Part shown: piece after piece, positions 4,394 through 11,432 of the stretch
Layout of the letters: each line of letters starts with the position of its first letter
How positions within the stretch are numbered: the stretch's first letter is position 1
Virus record (IMG/VR): IMGVR_UViG_3300034407_003447
Span: 1-20,242 of that record
Strand: one strand, 5' to 3'
Source of the DNA: a virus
Length of the DNA: 20,242 nucleotides
The notes under the pieces: model-generated
Told to the model about the DNA's origin: nothing
What the model saw: the letters and a program-made list of their open reading frames with translations, nothing else
The model's database searches: none
Made by a program: the position numbers and the translations under genes

Positions 4394-7066
4394 ATGACCG
4401 TATATGGGTTCCATAAACTTACAAGTACATTGAAAAGCATGGAAAGTATAGGTTCAGATGATAGATATTTTGAAGGACTACTAACAGTACAAATGAAAGA
4501 CAAACAAGGTGAAGTTACCATTGTTGATGAATTGTACAAGGTATTACCTGTATGGATTGACAGGGGAGCACCAATAAGTGACACTCACACTAACAGAATT
4601 GTAGGTAAGGGCATAAACTATTCCAGAACAACCGTAAAAAATGATGATGGTGAAGAACTACCTGCAATTAAAATTACAGGAAAGATTTTCAAGAACTATG
4701 AATTAGATAATGTTATCTGGGAGAAAATTAAAAACAATGAATACAAAGGATTGTCATTCGGTGGTGCAACAAGATCAGCAAGATCACCAATCAGAATGAA
4801 AGATGGCAGTACTGCTTATGCTCTAGGTGATTTAGAACATTATGAGGTTGCAGTATGCAAAGATCCTGCCGTACCAATGGCTATCATTACAGATTTCAAT
4901 CAGATTGCAAAAGCAAACTTCAACTCTTCTGTAAGAGATGATGGCAAGATGGTAATTCAATGTGACAACATGGGTTGCTATGTCAACAAAGACTCTCTTA
5001 TAAAAATAGAAGATGATGAAGATGAGAATACACAAGTAACAATTTTAGATGAATGGGAAAATGAAACACACCCAGATAAGAATGGAAAAACTGAAGGTCT
5101 TAGAACAACAAAATCAGATTTGTTAACTGTAATGGAAGGTGACAAACCTGAAAATTATCAAGCAGTTGAAGAAGGAAAATCACGTGGAAGAGCCATTGAT
5201 AAAAAAGACAACCCATGTTGGGAAGGATATGAACAATATGGTATGAAAGATAAAAATGGTAAACAAGTTCCAAACTGTGTAAAAAAAGCAGAAGTTACGC
5301 AATGTGCACATTGTAATGGAACAGGATATCATGGAGATGAAAAATGTTCAAAATGTGGAGGAACAGGTAAACTTGAAGTAAATAAAGCAGAAGAAGATAA
5401 AGAAAAGAAACCATTAAACAAACCAATGAGAGATGATGGTGATAAGAAATTTAAGGTATATGTTAGAGATCCAAAAACTGGAAACATAGTAACTGTAAGA
5501 TTTGGTGATCCAAACATGGAAATTAAACGTGACGATCCTGAAAGAAGAGCATCATTTAGAGCAAGACATGATTGTGATAATGCCAAAGATATTACTACAC
5601 CTCAGTATTGGTCATGTAAGATGTGGGAAAAAGACACATCTGTTACAGAATACACTGAAAAAGCAGGTGGAGGTTATGCTGACAATGATAATTTTGCTGA
5701 TCCAGATACATCTTTATTATTAGATGATGATGAAGAAAAGAAAAAATTCATGGAAAAGAAAGAAATGATGGACGCAGTAGATGATATGCCTGATAAAAAA
5801 GATGTAGAAAAAGCCATTGAAATTTTAGAGAAAGCAGGATACAGAGTTGACACAGAAGACAGAAATAACGGTACAGAAATAAATGATCTACAAAGAGAAA
5901 AAAGACAATTTAATGGTACTGAAGGAACATTATCTGAAAAACTTCCTATGAATATTCAACAAGCAAACCTAAACGAATCACAAACATTTGAACAAAAAGT
6001 ACAAGCATTAATGAGAGAAGGTAAGTCAAGAGAATCAGCAGAAAAAATTGTTGGTTCATTTGTTCACAAAGTTGAAGCATCTTCTGGTTCAGGTGGAGCA
6101 GGTATTGGTGGAGCAAATCTAACTAATGGTGGCACATTAACAACAGATACAGATGGTGTAAGAAACGCAGTTTATAATAGAAAAAAGAGAAAAAAATCAA
6201 GAGATATTAGCAATACTAACGCAGGTGGAGTTATGGAATCAGCATTTAATCAAAATCCACCTAACGCACAAAGATTGAATAACAAATCAAATGCAATTAG
6301 AAAACTAAACAAGGTACATGCCTTAATGAAGTTAAACAAAGTAAAAACACAATTAGATGGTGGATTTGGTGAAGAATCTGCTTCTACAAGACATGCAACT
6401 AACTATAAGGAGGGTGTCAGAAAATTACCAAAAACAGGTAAATCCCCAATAGAAGGAGGTGATCAAGGTACTTGGAACACACATAACTATCCAAATATAA
6501 CAGATGATGCTAGACTTGTTCCGTCAAGTGAATCAACATCTTGGGAAGTAAATGATGATAATGAACGAAAAAGAATACAGAGACAAGGAACAAAACAATT
6601 ACCAAAGGGTGGTAAATCACCAAAAGATTTGGGTAAAGCATTGGCTGAACTTAAAAAACTACATATTTCAGGTGGATTAGGCTCAAGAGGTCTAGGTTCA
6701 GAAGGTGGATATACACAAGGTTCAGGAGAATCTACACAGGTAAGCAATACCCGTAAAAGACCTGAAGATGATAGGGTTAAAGTTAAGGCAAAAGGCAAAT
6801 ATGAACAAGGTGGTAGATATTTTAATTCTTATGAAGTACCTGTAGGTGATGTTCCTAATGTAGAAGGTACAACTTTAAGACAAGGTAAACCACAAACTAA
6901 AGAATCAAAAAGAAGAAGAGCAGCAACTAGATTAATGGGTGATGCAAAACAAAGAAAAGTTATGAGTAATTTTAGTAATTTTCAAAATATGGTAAATCCT
7001 GACAAAAAAACAATAAAAGAAAGAAAATTAGACGAAGAAAGGACAAATAGATTATATAACGATTAA
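4394..7066 (+). CDS. Prohead maturation protease fused to a long multi-motif tail, 890 aa
   Basis: Residues 1-175 look like an HK97-type prohead serine protease. They contain His65 in SDTHTNRIVGKG, Ser121 in YKGLSFGG, and the closing strand EVAVCKDPAVPMA (151-163), matching the His/Ser pattern of that family. The family cleaves scaffold and capsid precursors inside the prohead. The remaining 700 residues are mostly low-complexity and hydrophilic. They carry discrete motifs: CWEGYEQYGMKDKNGKQVPN (275-294, continuing to a Cys); two DnaJ-like CxxCxGxG repeats (304-311, 318-325); a segment with FRARHDCDNAKD and YWSCKMW (388-411); REGKSRESAEKI (541-552); and an internal repeat KLNKV (637-641, 646-650). 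I recall the first and third motifs from head proteins of marine phages. The fusion is far longer than a standalone protease and may be processed or serve as internal scaffold. Confidence 0.8.
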   Translation: MTVYGFHKLTSTLKSMESIGSDDRYFEGLLTVQMKDKQGEVTIVDELYKVLPVWIDRGAPISDTHTNRIVGKGINYSRTTVKNDDGEELPAIKITGKIFKNYELDNVIWEKIKNNEYKGLSFGGATRSARSPIRMKDGSTAYALGDLEHYEVAVCKDPAVPMAIITDFNQIAKANFNSSVRDDGKMVIQCDNMGCYVNKDSLIKIEDDEDENTQVTILDEWENETHPDKNGKTEGLRTTKSDLLTVMEGDKPENYQAVEEGKSRGRAIDKKDNPCWEGYEQYGMKDKNGKQVPNCVKKAEVTQCAHCNGTGYHGDEKCSKCGGTGKLEVNKAEEDKEKKPLNKPMRDDGDKKFKVYVRDPKTGNIVTVRFGDPNMEIKRDDPERRASFRARHDCDNAKDITTPQYWSCKMWEKDTSVTEYTEKAGGGYADNDNFADPDTSLLLDDDEEKKKFMEKKEMMDAVDDMPDKKDVEKAIEILEKAGYRVDTEDRNNGTEINDLQREKRQFNGTEGTLSEKLPMNIQQANLNESQTFEQKVQALMREGKSRESAEKIVGSFVHKVEASSGSGGAGIGGANLTNGGTLTTDTDGVRNAVYNRKKRKKSRDISNTNAGGVMESAFNQNPPNAQRLNNKSNAIRKLNKVHALMKLNKVKTQLDGGFGEESASTRHATNYKEGVRKLPKTGKSPIEGGDQGTWNTHNYPNITDDARLVPSSESTSWEVNDDNERKRIQRQGTKQLPKGGKSPKDLGKALAELKKLHISGGLGSRGLGSEGGYTQGSGESTQVSNTRKRPEDDRVKVKAKGKYEQGGRYFNSYEVPVGDVPNVEGTTLRQGKPQTKESKRRRAATRLMGDAKQRKVMSNFSNFQNMVNPDKKTIKERKLDEERTNRLYND

Positions 7067-7085
7067 TATAAATCTTCCCACAATC

Positions 7086-7093
7086 TTTATAAA
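7086..7093 (+). promoter_or_regulatory. TATA box for the scaffold-capsid operon
   Basis: TTTATAAA centred about 29 bases before the ATG at 7119. As the capsid gene at 7693 has no TATA box at the right distance, this promoter probably drives both. Confidence 0.6.
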
Positions 7094-7118
7094 CCCCCTA
7101 TATCTTAAATCAATATAC

Positions 7119-7691
7119 ATGACTCTTGAAGAACTTAGAAAAGAAGATCATGAAGACGAAGAAAAAGAAGAGAAAGAAGAAGATGAAGTAGAATCAAAAG
7201 AGAAATCCTTTGATGAAGCATTAATCGAAACTCTCTCAACTTTAACTGAACATGTGAAAGCATTGTCAGATTCTCAAGCCGAATTAGAGTCTAAAGTCGA
7301 AAAAGCACTCTATGAGGAAAGCGACGCACAGTTAAACATCAAACCAAAAGAATCAGATTCTGAAGACATTGGTGCTGATGTTACTGTACCAGATACATAT
7401 CAATCAAATTCTGTTCAAGCAGGATTAGATGATGATAAATCTGGAGAAGACAAACCAGAAAGTGATGATAACGGACTAGCTATGCAACAAAAAGCTAATT
7501 TTGATTTCACCACAGAAACACCTAGACCAAGTGCATCTGTCGAAAACGTAAACAAATCTGCTAACGTAGAATTGAATATGGTTTTGAAAGATGCAAGAGC
7601 TCAAGGTTATGAAGGTTTATCTACCGTAGCAAAAAGAATCTTAGCAGGCGATTACGGTTCTCCTTCGGAAAACGACGGAGGTATATATTAA
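7119..7691 (+). CDS. Acidic coiled-coil protein, scaffold candidate, 190 aa
   Basis: The N-terminus is extremely acidic with Lys (EDHEDEEKEEKEEDEVESKE), followed by a helical, coiled-coil-like part (LIETLSTLTEHVKALSDSQA, about residues 36-65). A long Asp/Glu/Ser-rich linker leads to a more ordered C-terminus (LNMVLKDARAQGYEGLSTVA and on). Scaffolding proteins and capsid delta domains are typically acidic and helical, end in a capsid-binding segment, and sit between protease and capsid genes, exactly as here. Its stop lies one base before the capsid ATG, and its last codons hold the Shine-Dalgarno site of that gene, so the two are co-translated. It is presumably removed by the protease encoded upstream. 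The call rests on composition and position, not on a named family. Confidence 0.7.
   Translation: MTLEELRKEDHEDEEKEEKEEDEVESKEKSFDEALIETLSTLTEHVKALSDSQAELESKVEKALYEESDAQLNIKPKESDSEDIGADVTVPDTYQSNSVQAGLDDDKSGEDKPESDDNGLAMQQKANFDFTTETPRPSASVENVNKSANVELNMVLKDARAQGYEGLSTVAKRILAGDYGSPSENDGGIY
7677..7682 (+). promoter_or_regulatory. Strong Shine-Dalgarno site for the major capsid gene
   Basis: GGAGGT, a perfect match to the archaeal 16S rRNA 3' end, 10 bases before the ATG at 7693. It is the best such site in the window. Confidence 0.75.
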
Positions 7692-7692
7692 A

Positions 7693-8916
7693 ATGCCTAA
7701 AATACAAACAATCGACGAACTAGAAGCACTCTATTATGGATATAATAGAAACCTCATTAGAAAAGCTGACGCTCCAATCACAACATCAACTACAGGTACA
7801 TTCAATGCCGTATTTGGTGCTTATGCATGGGCTCAACTTAACTTAGAGGCAAACGCCTTTGGTATCCTTCCAAAAGTCCCTTGGGACAAATCTGGTTGGA
7901 GAACTATAACTGCAAAACCAACATTGAATACAACCAATGGTAACACCACATTAGGTGGTACAGCAGAAGGTGGACAAATTGCTGAAACAGTAAAGCCAAC
8001 TTTACAAGAGATCGATATCCGTCCAAAGACAGCTCAGTTGCCTTTCAGTGCATCTGAAGTTATGGAATGGCTCGCAACTCACAGTAAAGACGATATTTGG
8101 GGAGGCTTAGGCTCACTCAGATTATACATGGCAGTTCAGCACAAAGAATTCATCAATAGAATGTTGCTAGCAGATGTTGAAAGTGCAGCAGCAGGAGCCA
8201 GTGGTAACTACACAGGAACTACTGACTTTGAAACCCTAGATAGAATTATTTCTTCACACGCTGAAGAAAATGCTCTAGGTGGCTCACACGCAAACTTCTA
8301 CAACTGTTGGGAAGAAGGAAATGCAGGTATTAACAGAAATACCAGTGCACAACCTGCTTTCGACTGTACTGTAGAATCAGCTTCAGGTACAATAGGTACT
8401 GATGGTGTCCTTACCGACGATACATTACGAACTTTCCTCAGAAAGATCCGTATTGCAGCAGGTAAAGATCCAAACGTATTCCTAGGTAGCCACGAAGTTT
8501 ATTCCGAAATCCAAGGCTTGTACATGCCTTCTGTAAGGGTTGCAAATCCATACGGTGAGAGCTTAGTACAAATCGACGTAAACGGAATTCAAACATTCAA
8601 GGGTACTGGAGTAGGTATTCACGTAGATTCCATCTATGGAGTTCCATTCATTCCAACCAAAGACGCACCTTCTGGTGGCGGTGATGAGGTAGGAAGACTC
8701 TTCGCATTAGATACATCTGATGCAGAAGGATATGGTTATCCAAGAATCGGAATTCAAGTAGCAATTCCTACAGAGTATTACGAAGCAACCCGAAGAACTC
8801 CTGCATACCCATTCGTCAACAATGCATTTGTTGAGAAAGGTGTTTACAGAACTATGGGTGAAACTGTATGTCGTCACTTCAAATCTCAAGGTAAGATCAG
8901 AGATATCAAACTCTAG
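7693..8916 (+). CDS. Major capsid protein, HK97 fold, 407 aa
   Basis: This is the shell protein. Length, position after protease and scaffold, and content fit an HK97-fold capsid protein: an N-terminal arm with FGAYAWAQLNLEANAFGILP (residues 41-60), a long spine-helix-like region (WGGLGSLRLYMAVQHKEFINRMLL, in 136-159), and an A-domain-like C-terminal part rich in Gly and aromatics ending MGETVCRHFKSQGKIRDIKL. Codon use is distinct: more C-ending codons (for example ATC, TTC, TCC, GAC) and higher GC than neighbouring genes, as expected for the most highly translated viral gene. A strong Shine-Dalgarno site supports the start. A T-run terminator follows the stop. It probably is trimmed by the upstream protease, though no cleavage site can be shown. 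Confidence 0.85.
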   Translation: MPKIQTIDELEALYYGYNRNLIRKADAPITTSTTGTFNAVFGAYAWAQLNLEANAFGILPKVPWDKSGWRTITAKPTLNTTNGNTTLGGTAEGGQIAETVKPTLQEIDIRPKTAQLPFSASEVMEWLATHSKDDIWGGLGSLRLYMAVQHKEFINRMLLADVESAAAGASGNYTGTTDFETLDRIISSHAEENALGGSHANFYNCWEEGNAGINRNTSAQPAFDCTVESASGTIGTDGVLTDDTLRTFLRKIRIAAGKDPNVFLGSHEVYSEIQGLYMPSVRVANPYGESLVQIDVNGIQTFKGTGVGIHVDSIYGVPFIPTKDAPSGGGDEVGRLFALDTSDAEGYGYPRIGIQVAIPTEYYEATRRTPAYPFVNNAFVEKGVYRTMGETVCRHFKSQGKIRDIKL

Positions 8917-8931
8917 TCAAACCACAAACCA

Positions 8932-8945
8932 TTTTTTTATTTTTT
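8932..8945 (+). terminator. Poly-T terminator after the capsid gene
   Basis: Seven Ts, one A, then six Ts, 15 bases after the capsid stop codon; an archaeal-type intrinsic terminator ending the scaffold-capsid transcript. Confidence 0.7.
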
Positions 8946-8951
8946 AGTTAC

Positions 8952-8959
8952 ATTTATAA
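8952..8959 (+). promoter_or_regulatory. TATA box for the secreted-protein gene
   Basis: ATTTATAA centred about 28 bases before the ATG at 8984. Confidence 0.65.
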
Positions 8960-8983
8960 CACGGTGCCACATGTTATTTTCTA

Positions 8984-9928
8984 ATGATTAAATCAACTTT
9001 CGCAATAGTTGCAATTCTAGCAATAGGTGTAACTTTTGCACACGCAGAAGAATCAGTAGTACAAGTGCCATTTGAATATCATGGTCAATCTTGTTGGTTA
9101 GAATCTGATACAATCTATCAATGTACTTGGGAAGGCATAATCAAACCATTGACAGTTGAAGAACTTGAATTATTTCAAAATGTATTAACTGAGGAACAAT
9201 ATGAAGCAGAGTTAGAAAAACTCACAGCAGTTCCAGAACCAGAAGTTGTTGTAGATGACAGAACTCCTGAAGAAAAATTAATTGACAAACTTCAAAAGAA
9301 ATTGTTTAAGGGAGAAGCTGATGCAACAGAGGCAACACATCTAAGATTGTTAAAACAACTAGATGAATGTCAACGTGGACTTGGTAACAGTGCAGCAATA
9401 CAGGACAGAACCTCATTTGTTATCTCAGAGTTTGAGTACGGTAAATACAACAACATTGAGATAAAAGGACAAGTAGGAGATTTGTTACAGGCAATTCAAG
9501 AATGTAAAGCACAGCAAACATTGGAACATTATGTACTAAGTGAGGAATACAAAAACAAAGCCAATGGTGCTGATGATGTATTCTATGATCACTTGGGAGC
9601 ATGGAAAGGAATTCAGGCACTAGATTACGAGTTATACACCAAAAACTCTGAAAGATTAGACTTGAGACCTATCTGTAACAGTTGGCTCTATGCTGACACT
9701 CACAAGGTTGAAATGGGCTGTGAAAATGTATATGAGTATGAGGGAAAGACAAATGTCAATCCTAAAGGCTACATAACCTACTACTCACAAGCACATTCAG
9801 AGTATCAACAATACTTGAATGAGAATAGCAGATACGCAACTACTGAGGACAAACAAATCCAAGAACAGATAGCACAGCCTATATTAGAGGAAATGCTAGA
9901 AGAAAATCGTTGGTATAATAGGGAATAA
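8984..9928 (+). CDS. Secreted six-cysteine protein of unknown function, 314 aa
   Basis: The N-terminus is a textbook Sec signal peptide: MIKS, a hydrophobic core (TFAIVAILAIGVTFA) and an AHA/EE cleavage site near residue 21. The mature part has six cysteines (37, 47, 129, 174, 231, 246), an even number suited to disulfides outside the cell. It begins with a small domain (VPFEYHGQSCWLES ... CTWEG), then a helical charged region (about 52-130) and a Tyr/Glu-rich C-terminal half without membrane anchor. It has its own TATA box and a T-run terminator, so it is an independent unit between the capsid and decoration genes. An exported protein is unusual in a head cluster; it may alter the host surface, block other viruses, or aid release. 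It resembles host-type secreted proteins in style, which suggests acquisition from a host. Confidence 0.75.
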   Translation: MIKSTFAIVAILAIGVTFAHAEESVVQVPFEYHGQSCWLESDTIYQCTWEGIIKPLTVEELELFQNVLTEEQYEAELEKLTAVPEPEVVVDDRTPEEKLIDKLQKKLFKGEADATEATHLRLLKQLDECQRGLGNSAAIQDRTSFVISEFEYGKYNNIEIKGQVGDLLQAIQECKAQQTLEHYVLSEEYKNKANGADDVFYDHLGAWKGIQALDYELYTKNSERLDLRPICNSWLYADTHKVEMGCENVYEYEGKTNVNPKGYITYYSQAHSEYQQYLNENSRYATTEDKQIQEQIAQPILEEMLEENRWYNRE

Positions 9929-9934
9929 TCCCCC

Positions 9935-9944
9935 TTTTTTATTT
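9935..9944 (+). terminator. T-run terminator after the secreted-protein gene
   Basis: Five Cs (9930-9934) followed by six Ts, an A and three Ts, directly after the stop at 9928. Confidence 0.6.
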
Positions 9945-9947
9945 ATC

Positions 9948-9956
9948 TTTATATAA
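9948..9956 (+). promoter_or_regulatory. TATA box for the 9978 gene
   Basis: TTTATATAA centred about 26 bases before the ATG at 9978. Confidence 0.7.
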
Positions 9957-9977
9957 TAGTAGTATTTATATCAATCA

Positions 9978-10367
9978 ATGACAACTGTTATACAAAACGC
10001 CAATCATAAAAGTCTAACTGGCAAGACACTATCTATTCAAAGTGAACTGACTTCAAAATTAAAATCAGTAGTAGTCGACGTAACTTTCGGAGGATCTGAA
10101 AACTATACTACAAATGGAGTAGTAGTCGACCTTTCTTTGGGTGGTAGAATCGATACTGTTATCGCAGCACAAGTCTACGATGGCAATAAAGGTTTACTCT
10201 TGCAATATGCCCCTGCAACAGGTAATGCTGCTGCAACAGGTAAAATAAAGTGTTATGGTGAAGACCACACTGCTAAAGGTTCAGAAGCAAGAGCATTTGC
10301 TGAATTAGCAAACGCTTCAACTGCAACACAAGGCATGACTTTTAAAGTACGAGTACTAGGTTTCTAG
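9978..10367 (+). CDS. Capsid decoration-like structural protein, 129 aa
   Basis: The protein is a run of short beta-strand-like segments: VVVDVTFGGSENYTTNGVVV (51-70), then DLSLGGRIDTVIAAQVYDG, LLLQYAPATG, GKIKCYGED and a closing GMTFKVRVLGF. Small proteins with a VTF...YTTxGxxxDLS..LG pattern ending in a short strand are common just downstream of capsid genes in marine tailed viruses, where they are thought to decorate or cement the capsid; I rely on recall for this. It has its own TATA box and is followed by a strong T-run, so it is a separate, probably highly expressed transcript. Codon use is near that of the capsid gene. An alternative is a minor structural or fibre-base protein. Confidence 0.65.
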   Translation: MTTVIQNANHKSLTGKTLSIQSELTSKLKSVVVDVTFGGSENYTTNGVVVDLSLGGRIDTVIAAQVYDGNKGLLLQYAPATGNAAATGKIKCYGEDHTAKGSEARAFAELANASTATQGMTFKVRVLGF

Positions 10368-10371
10368 TCTC

Positions 10372-10386
10372 TTTTTTTTATTTTTT
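10372..10386 (+). terminator. Poly-T terminator after the decoration-like gene
   Basis: Eight Ts, an A, then six Ts, starting five bases after the stop at 10367. Confidence 0.65.
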
Positions 10387-10389
10387 AAA

Positions 10390-10452
10390 AAGTTAATTAA
10401 CTTAGCTTAATTAAGTTAGCTAACTTTACATGCGTTAATTAAGAGTTAATTA
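10390..10452. repeat. Cluster of TTAATTA palindromes in an intergenic region
   Basis: Three perfect palindromes lie almost end to end: AAGTTAATTAACTT (10390-10403), CTTAATTAAG (10406-10415) and AAGTTAGCTAACTT (10413-10426). Two further TTAATTA copies follow at 10435-10442 and 10446-10452. It sits in the 135-base gap between 10367 and 10503, after the terminator and upstream of the TATA box at 10474. It may be an operator array for a dimeric regulator or a recombination/replication site; AT-rich chance is possible. Confidence 0.55.
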
Positions 10453-10473
10453 GTGCTCATTTTTTCCTTAAAG

Positions 10474-10482
10474 TTTATATAT
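10474..10482 (+). promoter_or_regulatory. TATA box for the 10503 gene
   Basis: TTTATATAT centred about 26 bases before the ATG at 10503 and about 20 bases downstream of the last palindrome. Confidence 0.7.
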
Positions 10483-10502
10483 TTAGTGTATTTATCATAA
10501 TC

Positions 10503-10778
10503 ATGGGTACTGAAAATCATAATGCAGTAACAGTTGGAGCTTCAGATACTACAATTAAATCCAGTCATGGTGTTGTTGTGGCAGTTCATGTAACACTTGT
10601 TGGTGCTTCAGGAGATAAACTCGTATTAAGAAATGGTACATCAAACTCAGATCCTGTTGAGTTTGAAGTACATGGTGAAGGTATTCAAAATGTAATTGAG
10701 ATTAACAGAAGATTTGAAGACGGTATTAGAGCAGATTTCACTGGTTCTACAGCAAGATATATAGTAGTTTATAAGTAG
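10503..10778 (+). CDS. Small beta-rich structural protein, 91 aa
   Basis: Short strands alternate with turns: GVVVAVHVTLVGASGDKLVL (23-42), an NGTSNSDPVEFEV turn-strand, then DGIRADFTGSTARYIVVYK at the end. Small proteins with a GVL-hxV-x-hxG ... GL/GI-xxxxTG-xxxxVVY pattern occur in the head or tail-fibre blocks of many tailed phages; the resemblance is from memory. The gene lies between the decoration-like gene and the head-tail adaptor, and has its own TATA box and the palindrome cluster upstream. A second decoration or head-fibre protein is the best guess. Confidence 0.55.
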   Translation: MGTENHNAVTVGASDTTIKSSHGVVVAVHVTLVGASGDKLVLRNGTSNSDPVEFEVHGEGIQNVIEINRRFEDGIRADFTGSTARYIVVYK

Positions 10779-10781
10779 AAA

Positions 10782-10790
10782 ATTTAAATA
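10782..10790 (+). promoter_or_regulatory. TATA box for the neck gene pair
   Basis: ATTTAAATA centred about 26 bases before the ATG at 10812. Confidence 0.65.
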
Positions 10791-10811
10791 ATAAGTAACC
10801 TTTATAAAATT

Positions 10812-11432
10812 ATGACTACAACCTATTGTACGGTAGCCGATGTATCAGATTTTCTTCGTGTTCCAATCACTGCTACTACTACTCCAAATAAGACTCAGGT
10901 GGAGAAAATTATCAATAGGAAGGAAGAAGAACTTGACAGAAGAATAGGTCATACGTTTGGAAGAACAAAAACAGCATCTAAGGAAATTCATGATTTGCCT
11001 TTACTCTATACTTATGGTTGGGGTTCACCTATATTTTTAAGACATAGAGAAGTCAAAGATATTGATGCAAGTGAAGGTGATAAAATAGAAGTTTGGAATG
11101 GTAGTACTTATGAAGATCAAACAGCAAACACAGGAAATATTCATAATCTTGAAGGTGAACTTGGTAAATTATATTTTCGTGGTTATATATTTACAATAAT
11201 GAGAAAAAGTAGAATTAGAGTTACATATCGTTATGGTTCTGCAACAGTTCCTCCTGATGTAGCTGATGCATGTATTAAACTCACTGCAATAGATTTAATT
11301 AATTCTAGTTTTCGTATGGATATTTTGCCAGTTGGAGCAAATGGTGTTGATTGGTCAGCATCTAAATCTGATTGGAGAGCTGATATTGAAAACTGTGTAG
11401 ATAATCGTCAGGAATTATTCTTTATACCATAA
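10812..11432 (+). CDS. Head-tail adaptor (connector) protein, 206 aa
   Basis: The start TTTYCTVADVSDFLRVPITA followed by a helix KTQVEKIINRKEEELDRRIG is the hallmark of gp15/gp6-like adaptors, which form the ring under the portal and join head to tail. The middle has strands with a characteristic basic-turn stretch (PIFLRHREVKDID) and GELGKLYFRG; the end PPDVADACIKLTAIDLINSS fits the final helices of the family, in which ...P..V..A....A..L is common. Length is slightly longer than phage adaptors (about 100-200). It starts from a TATA box and its stop overlaps the next ATG by one base, making a two-gene unit. The call is by motif and gene order. Confidence 0.75.
   Translation: MTTTYCTVADVSDFLRVPITATTTPNKTQVEKIINRKEEELDRRIGHTFGRTKTASKEIHDLPLLYTYGWGSPIFLRHREVKDIDASEGDKIEVWNGSTYEDQTANTGNIHNLEGELGKLYFRGYIFTIMRKSRIRVTYRYGSATVPPDVADACIKLTAIDLINSSFRMDILPVGANGVDWSASKSDWRADIENCVDNRQELFFIP

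Noticed and set aside
6487-6798. Minus-strand 103-codon frame within the protease fusion
   Set aside because: Antisense shadow, Ser/Leu/Pro-rich from complementary codons, no promoter.
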